From: Brevundimonas pishanensis
GTDB taxonomy: Bacteria > Pseudomonadota > Alphaproteobacteria > Caulobacterales > Caulobacteraceae
Assembly: GCF_022750635.1 (NCBI RefSeq)
Contig: NZ_JAJKBG010000002.1
Location: forward strand, 124,001 to 188,000
Direction of reading: 5' to 3'
DNA length: 64,000 bases
Below the pieces are notes generated by a model. It worked only from the letters and a program-made list of their open reading frames with translations. It did no database searches and had not been told where the DNA came from. Each line of letters starts with the position of its first letter. Within the stretch, counting starts at the first letter, position 1. Positions 17,735-25,484 of the stretch are shown in pieces. The position numbers and the translations under genes are program-made.

Positions 17735-18568
17735 TTATGCCGCTTCGATCAGCGGCGCACCGTTGTCTTCGAGGCCCATGTCGGCCAGCAAGCCGCGCAG
17801 CTCTTGCCGCGCCGAGATGTGCGACATGGTGATCGATACTGGCTTGATGTCGTCGGACAGGTCGGCAACCGTCAGGCCGAATGGGAACAACTCGCGATAG
17901 ATCACGCGTTCGCGCAGTCCGGGGCCGACGCGGAAGCCCACGCGCTTGGCCAGCTTGCCCATACGCTCTTCCAGACGGTCGCGGTTGCGCGCGTGCACGC
18001 CTTGCAGACGGTTGGTGACAACCAGCCAGTCGATGGTGGCCTGACGGCCTTGCTCGATGGCGCGTTGCTTGCGGGCTTCCCAGACGCTTTCCGAATAGAT
18101 CGACGGCTTTTGCAGCTCGAGCGTGACGGGATCGACCTGACCCAACAGGTCAAAGTCGACGAAGCTGTCGTTCATCGGAGTGACGATCTGGTCCGCACGG
18201 GCGTGCGCCACGCGCGACAGGGTCGTGTCACCGCCGGGAGTGTCGATCAGAATGACTTCGGCATTGGGAACGGCGTCCGCAAAGGCGGCCTCGAACTTGG
18301 CAAGCTGTTCGGCCGGTTCGGCCTTGGCCAGAGCCTTGCCGTCGCCCATGTCCGGCACATAAGGCTGGGGCAGTTCATGCCCGTTAGCGGCCAGCCAGAC
18401 TTTGCGGTTGGCAAAGAAGCGCTCCATCGAACGCTGGCGAAGGTCGAGATCGATGATGGCGACCTTCTTGCCCGCGTGGAGCAGGCCCGTGGCAATATGG
18501 ATGGCGAGGGTCGACTTACCCGCTCCGCCTTTTTCATTGCCGATGACGATGACCAGAGGCTGCGCCAT
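17735..18568 (-). CDS. mipZ: cell-division positioning ATPase MipZ
   Basis: 277 residues of the ParA/MinD superfamily. Deviant Walker A: VIGNEKGGAGKSTLA (residues ~8-22), switch II region AIIDLDLRQRSMERFF, and Walker-B-like VILIDTPGGDT. The DLDLRQRS segment and overall length match MipZ, the ATPase that binds ParB at the poles and inhibits FtsZ, restricting the Z ring to midcell in Caulobacter and relatives. This is the best taxonomic marker in the window. Downstream, a J-domain gene is 7 bases away. A generic ParA is less likely given the motif context and no adjacent parB. Confidence 0.92.
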   Translation of the reverse strand: MAQPLVIVIGNEKGGAGKSTLAIHIATGLLHAGKKVAIIDLDLRQRSMERFFANRKVWLAANGHELPQPYVPDMGDGKALAKAEPAEQLAKFEAAFADAVPNAEVILIDTPGGDTTLSRVAHARADQIVTPMNDSFVDFDLLGQVDPVTLELQKPSIYSESVWEARKQRAIEQGRQATIDWLVVTNRLQGVHARNRDRLEERMGKLAKRVGFRVGPGLRERVIYRELFPFGLTVADLSDDIKPVSITMSHISARQELRGLLADMGLEDNGAPLIEAA

Positions 18569-18665
18569 TGTGAGAACCCACTTTCAGGACGGGCGCGACT
18601 CAATAGCGAGGGCCCTGCATTATGGCGGGAAGATCACGCCACACGCCCAAATCGTCAATGAAAGC

Positions 18666-19379
18666 TTAATGGAAGATTGTGGATGCGTCCGCAGTCGTGA
18701 CCGCGCGGGCGCACCAGGGATCAGCCGAGGCCACGGATTGGCAAAGGTTTTGTACCCGATCTTCGCGGGCAGACACGCGCAAACGCACAAGTTGGCGACC
18801 GCCAACTTCGGTCGGCTCGAACTGGGGGGCAAGGCCTCGCAGGGTGGCGGCATTGGCACCGGTGTTCAGGCGGTCCCACGCCGAGCGGGCCGCCTGTTCA
18901 CTGCTGTAGGCCCCCAGTTGGACCGTGCGGAAGGCGGCACCTGATCCGGTCGCAGGTGTCGTTGTGGGGGGCGTGGGGGCGACAGGGATTGGGGACGAGG
19001 CGTCGGTGCTCAAGACGACGACGGGGGCTTGGCCGGAGTTGTCGGACACCAAGACAGCCTTGGTCGTACCCTCTGCCACCTCGATAGACGGCACTTTAAG
19101 CGGGCCATCGCGCAGGTCCCACAACTGATGCGGGGACATCAGTTCGACGCGCAGAGGCCGGGCCGGGCGATGCGCGGCGGGAGCCTCGTTGAGAGGTAAC
19201 AGCGTGGGTGTACTCAGGCTGTCGTTGCCGACATCCTTGGGCGAGAGCGGAATGGACGACACATGTTCGGCCATCGCCTGATAGGTCGACGTGCTGCTTT
19301 GACCAGAGTTGTCGCATGCCGATAGGCAGGCGGAGACCGCAGTCAGGCAGACAAGGGGACGCAAGAACACAGCTCTCAT
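18666..19379 (-). CDS. SPOR-domain lipoprotein
   Basis: 237 residues from the ATG at 19379; a GTG at 19388 is the other option. A lipoprotein signal ends in CLSAC. A long Ser/Pro/Thr-rich spacer (with PVAPTPPTTTPATG) separates it from a C-terminal SPOR domain from ~residue 155: FRTVQLGAYSSEQAARSAWD, then VGGRQLVRLRVSAR. SPOR domains bind denuded glycan at the septum, so a role in cell division or glycan processing is likely. It lies just upstream of mipZ on the same strand with a 97-base gap. Confidence 0.82.
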   Translation of the reverse strand: MRAVFLRPLVCLTAVSACLSACDNSGQSSTSTYQAMAEHVSSIPLSPKDVGNDSLSTPTLLPLNEAPAAHRPARPLRVELMSPHQLWDLRDGPLKVPSIEVAEGTTKAVLVSDNSGQAPVVVLSTDASSPIPVAPTPPTTTPATGSGAAFRTVQLGAYSSEQAARSAWDRLNTGANAATLRGLAPQFEPTEVGGRQLVRLRVSAREDRVQNLCQSVASADPWCARAVTTADASTIFH

Positions 19380-19435
19380 GGTCCCCACTGTCGCTGCGCA
19401 ATCTTGCGGCGTGGTTAACGCGATAAAAACTCTTG

Positions 19436-20197
19436 TTAGATGACTGCGCCGACGCAGCCTTCGGCGTCACCGACGCTGAGGTCTGCTTCGGTCAGGGCCA
19501 AGGTCCAGCCGTGATGGGTGTTCAAGCCCCAGCGGCGTGCGCCGGAACCATCGCCCGCGTCGCCACCAGCAGTGACCGTCACGCGGCGACCCGTCGGCAA
19601 GGCAGGCGGATCGATCTTGCCGACAGCCAGCGCAGTCGGGTTGTCGCGACCGCCCAGACCCTCGAAGACGCTGAGCATCGACCATTCTTTGCGCAGGCCA
19701 ATCCACCAAGGCTCGTCGCCGTTGATGGCCAGAACCGACACGCCATTACCCTCGGCCGCGTGTTGCAGGGCGGTCTCGGCGCTGTAAACGACACGGATAT
19801 CGGCAGCGGCACCGAAGCGGGTGCGGGCGGCATCCATGGCGCGGGCACCATCTACCGGAGCATAGACCTGAACCTGCAGACGGCCCTGACGGGCTAGACC
19901 CCAGCCGACGATCTCGCGCCAAAGGGCACCGACGGCTTCTTTATTTTCCGGCTGGGCGTTGCCTACAAGGCGGCCCAGCACGGACTGCTCGCGGTCGGGG
20001 CGCAGCTTGGTGTGCGGTCCGGTCGGGGCGTCCTTGGCCTTGCCGACTTGGGCTGCAATCGCAAGACGACGCTCGAACAGTTCGAGGATCTGGTCGTCGA
20101 TGCTGTCGATTTCAGCGCGGAGGGCCGACAGGGCCTGTTGCTCGGCAGTCAACTCGGTCACCTCGACGGGCAGGGATTTTTGCAGGGTGGTGGTCAT
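19436..20197 (-). CDS. chorismate mutase fused to a degenerate prephenate-dehydratase-like domain
   Basis: 253 residues from MTTTLQKSL at 20197. Residues ~20-105 form an AroQ-type chorismate mutase: ALRAEIDSIDDQILELFERR, IAAQVGKAK, and ALWREIVGWGLARQ. It converts chorismate to prephenate. The remaining ~145 residues begin LQVQVYAP, where P-proteins (CM-PDT) have RVAYLGPEG, and continue AARTRFG and AEGNGVSVLAING, which line up with AARKHFG and the ENT region, but catalytic ENT and TRF motifs are absent. I read it as a decayed dehydratase domain with perhaps a binding role. The working dehydratase is encoded 284 bases upstream; a Phe/Tyr-rich leader lies between. Confidence 0.85.
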   Translation of the reverse strand: MTTTLQKSLPVEVTELTAEQQALSALRAEIDSIDDQILELFERRLAIAAQVGKAKDAPTGPHTKLRPDREQSVLGRLVGNAQPENKEAVGALWREIVGWGLARQGRLQVQVYAPVDGARAMDAARTRFGAAADIRVVYSAETALQHAAEGNGVSVLAINGDEPWWIGLRKEWSMLSVFEGLGGRDNPTALAVGKIDPPALPTGRRVTVTAGGDAGDGSGARRWGLNTHHGWTLALTEADLSVGDAEGCVGAVI

Positions 20198-20226
20198 GGC
20201 ACTAGCTTTGAATTCGGTTTTTCGAT

Positions 20227-20324
20227 GGGGAGAAAACGCGCAAGGGCGCAATGCCGCTCTGGTCAGAGACGGTCGCCGGAGAAGCTGTCAGGAAACGGGG
20301 TGTCCCAACGCCTCAGCCGGCGTA
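20227..20324 (-). promoter_or_regulatory. putative aromatic amino acid transcription attenuator before chorismate mutase
   Basis: Read on the minus strand, the end of the leader frame contains CGCCGG (20322-20317), which can pair with CCGGCG (20279-20274). The same second segment can instead form a hairpin: GGCG-A-CCG-T-CTCT, loop GACC, AGAG-CGG, then CGCC (20277-20245), followed by CTTGCGCGTTTTCT. A small 5-bp hairpin ACGCC/GGCGT also overlaps the leader stop. This is the 2:3 antiterminator versus 3:4 terminator scheme of leader attenuators. The terminator is weak (bulges, U run of four), so the mechanism is inferred. Confidence 0.45.
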
Positions 20325-20414
20325 TCGAAAGCCGTAAAAGCTAAAGCCATAATAGAAACCGGCCACTTCGTACGAAGCGGTTTCAAGGACGAATTGTGCG
20401 TTCGAAGACGACAT
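20313..20414 (-). CDS. 33-codon Phe/Tyr-rich leader peptide (putative)
   Basis: ATG at 20414, TGA at 20315-20313. Ten of 33 residues are Phe or Tyr, concentrated in the second half (GFYYGFSFYGFRY, eight aromatics in 13 residues). It lies in the 284-base gap between the prephenate dehydratase stop and the chorismate mutase start, on the same strand, and is followed by alternative hairpins. This is how pheA leaders work: ribosomes stall on Phe/Tyr codons when those amino acids are scarce. A 30-base imperfect palindrome (20354-20383, arms GAAACCG/CGGTTTC with centre CTTCGTACGAAG) lies within it. Its ribosome site is weak, so expression needs testing. Confidence 0.55.
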   Translation of the reverse strand: MSSSNAQFVLETASYEVAGFYYGFSFYGFRYAG

Positions 20415-20481
20415 TTTCGGGTCCGGTTTCTGGATCAATGTTGATCCGACGGGTTCTTAAACACGCAAAGTTTGTGCGTGG

Positions 20482-21054
20482 TCAACCCTTGGGGGGTCCT
20501 AAAAGGACAAAGCGTGTGCGATTGTCACTGAAATCCTGAAGATCGTTGCGCAAAATCTGCAGGCCATAAACCTCTGCCGCACGGGCCGGAGCCACAGCAG
20601 CGCGGGTGAGATCGCCTGCTTCTGCAACGTCGCGGGCCGCACCGGCGGTGTCGAACACCACCAAAGGTTCAATGCGCAGCGCCTTCAGGCTCTGGGTGCA
20701 TTGCTGCAGCGCGATGGGGTGGCTCTCAGCGGTTTTGATATCCGACAGTCGCGCCGAGGGCAGGGCCAGAAGCGCGTGCCGGATCGGACGCCATGCCTCG
20801 GACAGCGGTTCAAGCCCTGCTTCCTCGACGAGCGTGGCCGCAGGTTCGACCGTGCCGACTGTGGTGTTCTCCAGCGGGATCAAGGCCAGATCGCAGTCGC
20901 CGGTTAAGACAGCGTCGATCGCGCCCTCGAAGGTTTCGAACGCCACAGGAACGTCCCAAGGACGCAGGTCGAGGCAGGCCTCATGGCTGAAGGCACCCGG
21001 CGCGCCCTGATAAGAGATGCGGGCCGGGCGGACGTCTTCGGTCGTGTCGGTCAT
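20482..21054 (-). CDS. pheA: prephenate dehydratase without ACT domain
   Basis: 190 residues, starting [20 protein letters not shown] at 21054, with the ATG overlapping the stop of DAHP synthase by 4 bases (ATGA). The dehydratase core is complete: [27 protein letters not shown] (the ENT region), [20 protein letters not shown] and the catalytic TRF near the end ([12 protein letters not shown]). It turns prephenate into phenylpyruvate. The protein stops right after the core; the ~80-residue C-terminal ACT domain that binds phenylalanine is missing, and no other frame downstream encodes one. Feedback inhibition by Phe may therefore be absent. Confidence 0.88.
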   Translation of the reverse strand: MTDTTEDVRPARISYQGAPGAFSHEACLDLRPWDVPVAFETFEGAIDAVLTGDCDLALIPLENTTVGTVEPAATLVEEAGLEPLSEAWRPIRHALLALPSARLSDIKTAESHPIALQQCTQSLKALRIEPLVVFDTAGAARDVAEAGDLTRAAVAPARAAEVYGLQILRNDLQDFSDNRTRFVLLGPPKG

Positions 21055-22421
21055 GCGGCTTTGGACTGGGCCTGACGTCCATCTTTCAGGCGCTCGGCGA
21101 CCAGGAAGGCCAGTTCGAGTGCCTGATCGGCGTTGAGACGCGGATCGCAATGGGTGTGATAGCGGCTGGACAGGTCATCTTCGGTAACCGGCTGGGCACC
21201 GCCGAGGCATTCGGTGACGTTCTGGCCGGTCATTTCGAGGTGGACGCCGCCGGGGTGGACACCCTCGGCCTCGGCCACGTCGATGAAGCTGCGGACTTCA
21301 CCCATGACGCGGTCGAACGGACGCGTCTTATAGCCGTTGGCGGCCTTGAGGGTGTTGCCGTGCATCGGGTCGATGGACCAGATCACGCGCTTGCCCTCGG
21401 CCTTCACCGCACGCATCAGCGCAGGCAGGCGGTCGCCGACCTTGTCATGGCCAAAACGGCCAATGAGCGTCAGACGGCCTGGAATATTGTTCGGGTTCAG
21501 CGCGTCGATCAGCGGAAGCAGGTCTTCTGACGTCATGGTCGGGCCGCACTTCACGCCGATGGGGTTCGAGATCCCCTTCATGAACTCGACGTGGGCACCA
21601 TCCAACTGACGGGTGCGCTCGCCGATCCACAGCATGTGGGCCGAGGTGTCGAACCATTCGCCCGAACCGCTGTCGACACGGGTCAGAGCGGTTTCGAGGT
21701 TCAGCAGCAAGGCTTCGTGGCTGGTGAAGACCTCGACGCGCGACAGGTCAGGATGCGTCTGTGGCGTAACGCCAACCGCTTCCATGAAGGCCAATGCCTC
21801 GGTGATCTTGTCCGCCAGTTCACGGTACGCAGCGCCCGCACCGTTATCGGCAAAGCCCAGCGTCCACTTGTGGATGTTGTACAGGTCGGCATAGCCGCCG
21901 CCCGCAAACGCCCGCAGCAGGTTCAGTGTGGCCGACGACTGGTGATAGGCCTTCAGCAGACGCTGAGGGTCCGGAATACGCTCTTCCGGCGTGAAGCCCA
22001 TGCCGTTGATGATGTCGCCACGATAGGACGGCAGTTCAACGCCACCGATTTCCTCGATGGGCGAGGAGCGGGGCTTGGCGAACTGACCTGCGATACGGCC
22101 CACCTTCACCACGGGCTTGCGGCCCGCGAACGTCAGCACGACCGCCATCTGAAGGATCAGACGGAAGGTATCGCGGATGTTGTCCGCCGAGAATTCTTTG
22201 AAGCTTTCGGCGCAGTCGCCGCCTTGCAGCAGGAAGGCATTACCGGCCTCAACCTGAGCAAGTTGCTGGGTAAGACGACGCGCTTCGCCCGCAAAGACGA
22301 GGGGCGGCATAGCCCGAAGTTCGTCTTCAACGCGGGCCAGTTCGGCCGCGTCAGGATAATCCGCCGGCATGTGCAGGGCGGGCATTTGTCTCCAGGAATC
22401 TGGGGTCCAGCGCTTAGTCAT
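21051..22421 (-). CDS. class II 3-deoxy-D-arabino-heptulosonate-7-phosphate (DAHP) synthase
   Basis: 456 residues from the ATG at 22421 ([12 protein letters not shown]); one at 22427 is equally possible, and a farther start at 22469 is unlikely. It is the plant/Mycobacterium-type enzyme that condenses PEP and erythrose-4-phosphate, the first shikimate-pathway step. Motifs: [33 protein letters not shown] and [10 protein letters not shown] (metal and PEP ligands). Overlap with pheA couples first and late steps of phenylalanine synthesis. The parE terminator (22486-22516) separates it from the upstream gene, so it should have its own promoter within 22422-22485. Confidence 0.94.
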   Translation of the reverse strand: MTKRWTPDSWRQMPALHMPADYPDAAELARVEDELRAMPPLVFAGEARRLTQQLAQVEAGNAFLLQGGDCAESFKEFSADNIRDTFRLILQMAVVLTFAGRKPVVKVGRIAGQFAKPRSSPIEEIGGVELPSYRGDIINGMGFTPEERIPDPQRLLKAYHQSSATLNLLRAFAGGGYADLYNIHKWTLGFADNGAGAAYRELADKITEALAFMEAVGVTPQTHPDLSRVEVFTSHEALLLNLETALTRVDSGSGEWFDTSAHMLWIGERTRQLDGAHVEFMKGISNPIGVKCGPTMTSEDLLPLIDALNPNNIPGRLTLIGRFGHDKVGDRLPALMRAVKAEGKRVIWSIDPMHGNTLKAANGYKTRPFDRVMGEVRSFIDVAEAEGVHPGGVHLEMTGQNVTECLGGAQPVTEDDLSSRYHTHCDPRLNADQALELAFLVAERLKDGRQAQSKAA

Positions 22422-22485
22422 TTCCATAGAATAAGCGTTTCGCCTGCTTAGAACAATGAAAATGCCCACAATTGTGCGATGCGGA

Positions 22486-22516
22486 ATAAAAAGAGCCGCC
22501 CCGATAGGGGCGGCTC
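22486..22516 (-). terminator. intrinsic terminator of parE
   Basis: 10-bp perfect stem GAGCCGCCCC/GGGGCGGCTC (22493-22502 with 22507-22516), tetraloop, followed on the minus strand by TTTTTA. It lies 29 bases past the parE stop. Confidence 0.9.
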
Positions 22517-22544
22517 CGTGTTTTGCGGTGGAATATGGCCGTGC

Positions 22545-24647
22545 TTAGACGTCGAGGACGTCTTGGGCGAACTGGGCATTCTCCTGAATGAACTGGTAGC
22601 GCGCCTCGGCCTTGCGGCCCATCAGGCGTTCGACCAGATCTTCGATCTCTTCTTCGCTTTCGGGCAAGGAGACACGAGCCAGCGTGCGCTTCTTCGGGTC
22701 CATCGTCGTTTCTTTGAGCTGGGACGCCATCATCTCGCCCAAGCCTTTGAAGCGGCCGATTTCGAACTTCTTGCCCTTGAAGACAGTCGCGATGAGTTCG
22801 TCGCGGTGGGCGTCGTCGCGGGCGTACTCGGACAGCGGGCCTGCCGAAATGCGGTACAGCGGCGGCAAAGCCATAAACAGTCGGCCCTGACGGATCAGGT
22901 CCGGCATCGAGCGGTAGAAGAAGGTAATCAGCAGGGCGGCAATGTGCGCGCCGTCGACGTCAGCGTCGGTCATGATGACGACGCGCTCATAGCGCAGGTC
23001 ATCGACGCTGAAGCGGGTGCCCCCTTGAACGCCGAGTGCCAGCATCAGATCGGTCAGTTCGACGTTGGCGCGCAGTTTGTCCGCTGTAGCAGAGGCCACG
23101 TTCAGGATCTTACCGCGCAGCGGCAGAATGGCCTGGGTTGTACGGTCACGGGCCTGTTTGGCCGAACCGCCTGCCGAGTCACCTTCTACGATGAACAGTT
23201 CGGTGCCTTCGGCGGCCTGACGCGAGCAGTCGGCCAGCTTGCCGGGCAGGCGCAGCTTACGGGTAGCCGCGGCGCGCTGGACTTCCTTGTCCTTGCGTCG
23301 GCGCAGACGATCTTCGGCGCGGTCGATGACGAAGTTCAACAGGGTGTTGGCCTGTTTCGGGCTTTCCGTCAGCCACAGGTCGAACGGGTCGCGCAGCAGT
23401 TGCTCGGCCAGTCTCGCACCTTCCGGCGAGGACAGACGGTCCTTGGTCTGGCCCTGGAACTCCGGATTGCGAATGAAGATAGAGATCAGCGCGCCGGCGT
23501 TGGCGATCACGTCTTCGGCGGTGATCTGGGCGGCGCGTTTCTCGTTGGTCAGTTCACCATAGGCCTTGAGGCCCTTCACCAGAGCGGCGCGGAAGCCCGC
23601 TTCGTGGGTGCCGCCGTCAGGCGTGGAAACCGTATTACAGTAGGAGGCGACGAAGCTGTCGGCATCACCGAAGCCGATGGGCGACCATGTGACGGCCCAT
23701 TCCAGCGCGCCAGCCTCGCCCTTACGCTCTACGCGGCCAGCGAAGACGGGCGTAACAGTCTCTATCTCGCCCACGCGCTCGGCCAGTGCATCGGCCAGAC
23801 CACCGGGGAAGTGCAGGGTCGCAGACGCAGGCGTCTGATCGGTGATGCGTTCAGGTGCACAGGTCCATTTGATCTCGACGCCACGGAACAGATAGGCCTT
23901 GGCGCGGGCCATGCGGAACAGGCGAGCGGGCTTGAAGGCCGCGCCTGCGCCGAAAATCTCTTCATCCGGTTTGAAGCGGATGCGGGTGCCTTTTTTCTTC
24001 GACGGGCCGACTTGCTCGATTGGGCCAAGCACGTGGCCGCGGCTGAACGACTGACGCCATTCAAAGCCGTCACGCCAGACGGTGACATCGAGGTTGGTAG
24101 ACAGGGCGTTCACGACCGAAACGCCCACGCCGTGCAGACCGCCGGACGTCTCATAGGCCTTGCCGGAGAACTTGCCGCCCGAGTGCAGCACGCTCATGAC
24201 CACTTCCAGCGCCGACTTGCCCGGATACTTCGGGTGTGGGTCAACAGGGATACCGCGGCCGTCGTCGCGAACCGACAGGAAGCCGTCGGCGTCCAGATCG
24301 ACCGTGATCAGCTTGGCGTGCTTGGCGACGGCTTCGTCCATCGCGTTGTCGAGCACTTCGGCGAACAGGTGGTGCAGGGCACGTTCGTCGGTGCCACCGA
24401 TGTACATACCGGGGCGCTTACGGACAGGCTCAAGACCTTCCAGAACTTCGATCGACTCTGCCGAATAGCCGGTGGCCTGAGCCGCGCTGGTGGCACCTGC
24501 CGAAGCGGGCGCAGCCACAGGGGCCTTCGCAACCGGAGCGGCAGGGACAGGGGCAGGCGCAGCCGCCTTTACCGCAACCGGAGCTTCCTTTTTCGGCTCG
24601 GGTTTCGGCTCGGGCTGATCGTCATTCAACTGGGAAAAAAGGTCCAT
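22545..24647 (-). CDS. parE: DNA topoisomerase IV subunit B
   Basis: 700 residues of a type IIA topoisomerase ATPase subunit that decatenates chromosomes with ParC. Visible: an Ala/Pro-rich N-terminal extension (~11-58) not found in most ParE; GHKL ATPase motifs VRKRPGMYIGG, DNAMDEA, DDGRGIPVD and GGLHGVGVSVVNALS; TOPRIM motifs IVEGDSAGGSAKQ and MTDADVDGAHIAAL. GyrB is excluded by the shorter C terminus without the usual insert, and ParE is favoured by ending FIQENAQFAQDVLDV. ParC is not in the window. Confidence 0.94.
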   Translation of the reverse strand: MDLFSQLNDDQPEPKPEPKKEAPVAVKAAAPAPVPAAPVAKAPVAAPASAGATSAAQATGYSAESIEVLEGLEPVRKRPGMYIGGTDERALHHLFAEVLDNAMDEAVAKHAKLITVDLDADGFLSVRDDGRGIPVDPHPKYPGKSALEVVMSVLHSGGKFSGKAYETSGGLHGVGVSVVNALSTNLDVTVWRDGFEWRQSFSRGHVLGPIEQVGPSKKKGTRIRFKPDEEIFGAGAAFKPARLFRMARAKAYLFRGVEIKWTCAPERITDQTPASATLHFPGGLADALAERVGEIETVTPVFAGRVERKGEAGALEWAVTWSPIGFGDADSFVASYCNTVSTPDGGTHEAGFRAALVKGLKAYGELTNEKRAAQITAEDVIANAGALISIFIRNPEFQGQTKDRLSSPEGARLAEQLLRDPFDLWLTESPKQANTLLNFVIDRAEDRLRRRKDKEVQRAAATRKLRLPGKLADCSRQAAEGTELFIVEGDSAGGSAKQARDRTTQAILPLRGKILNVASATADKLRANVELTDLMLALGVQGGTRFSVDDLRYERVVIMTDADVDGAHIAALLITFFYRSMPDLIRQGRLFMALPPLYRISAGPLSEYARDDAHRDELIATVFKGKKFEIGRFKGLGEMMASQLKETTMDPKKRTLARVSLPESEEEIEDLVERLMGRKAEARYQFIQENAQFAQDVLDV

Positions 24648-24776
24648 GAACTCAGTCTGCGGTGATTCGGAACGAGGTCACCTAGGACGATAGGCCCTGT
24701 GGTGCAAGCGGGGGTGGATTATTGGTCCACAACAGTGGGCAAGGCACTCTTTGAGCGGTTGCGGGTTAGGCATCCC

Positions 24777-25120
24777 ATGACCCGACGAGACGACAGCAAG
24801 CAAGGCTTTAAGTATAACCGTTCAAAGACTACCGGGCTTGGGCCATCTACGGTCCGTTTGTCGCCGCCGTCATGTTGAACGCTATTGTGCGCCCCTCGCT
24901 AGCGACCCCACTGGGCGGCGAGCTTGTCAGTCGGGGCGGCTCCACCAGAGGCAACGATCGTTGGTGGGTGTTTGATGATGCAATACGCGCGGATCATCCT
25001 TGGTTGACTGGATTCCTGTCGCTTTCTGACGGGCTGATCGGGATTGGTTTCTTTGCCCTGATCGCCATTCTGCTGTCAGGAGGTTGGCTGGCAAACCGGT
25101 TAAAGGCGAGGCACCCTTAA
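24777..25120 (+). pseudogene. small membrane protein, first of a tandem pair, with a one-base frameshift
   Basis: Two pieces together make one protein. An ATG at 24777 reads MTRRDDSKQGFKYNR, then the match to its neighbour continues in another frame from ~24821 as FKDYRAWAIYGPFVAAVMLN and on to the stop at 25120. Adding one base near 24820 would give a 114-residue protein aligned with the 106-residue product of the next gene (shared NAIVRP/NGVVRP, LGG, WWVFDDAIRADHPWLTGFL). An ATG at 24872 could still yield an 82-residue protein lacking the first membrane helix, but it has no ribosome site. Either a recent mutation or a sequencing error. Confidence 0.6.
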
Positions 25121-25163
25121 GCGCCCCGGGAGTTTTCCCTCCGACGGGGGAGCACTTTAGGCC

Positions 25164-25484
25164 ATGCGCGATAAGCCGATCTTTGAGTACTGGGTGTTGT
25201 TATTCTTCGTGCCGGTGGGGGTTGTGTTTCTGCTTAACGGCGTGGTGCGCCCGCTTATGGGGTCGGCGCTGGGTGGCACGATGGTGCGGACCAGCAACAA
25301 CATACGGCGCGGTGACATATGGTGGATGTTCGACGACGCGACCCGCGCTGATCATCCGCTGCTCACAGGCTTTCTGGCGGATTATTCGAATGGAGCAATT
25401 GCCCTGACGGGCGTTGTTACCGTGATCGGCCTTATGACGGCAGGTTGGGTGGCGAAGCAGGTTCGGTCACGCTTGCCTCGGTAG
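25164..25484 (+). CDS. small two-helix membrane protein, unknown function (intact paralog)
   Basis: 106 residues. Two hydrophobic segments: residues ~9-27 (YWVLLFFVPVGVVFLLNGVV) and ~77-96 (LTGVVTVIGLMTAGWV). Between them, exposed to one side, lies a conserved loop WWMFDDATRADHPLLTGFL shared with the neighbouring frameshifted copy. No known family is recognised. Its 3' end overlaps the convergent polysaccharide-polymerase gene by 53 bases. The high identity of the loop in both copies suggests this is the functional part. Confidence 0.75.
   Translation: MRDKPIFEYWVLLFFVPVGVVFLLNGVVRPLMGSALGGTMVRTSNNIRRGDIWWMFDDATRADHPLLTGFLADYSNGAIALTGVVTVIGLMTAGWVAKQVRSRLPR

Noticed and set aside
18569..18665. 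CtrA box (TTAA-N7-TTAA) before mipZ
   Set aside because: I read the gap by eye and found no full match.
20198..20481. Possible frameshifted ACT domain after pheA
   Set aside because: No ACT-like sequence in any minus-strand frame of the gap; it instead contains the leader candidate.
22479..24665. A 728-codon frame antisense to parE
   Set aside because: parE motifs are complete on the minus strand; the opposite frame is a by-product of GC-rich third positions.
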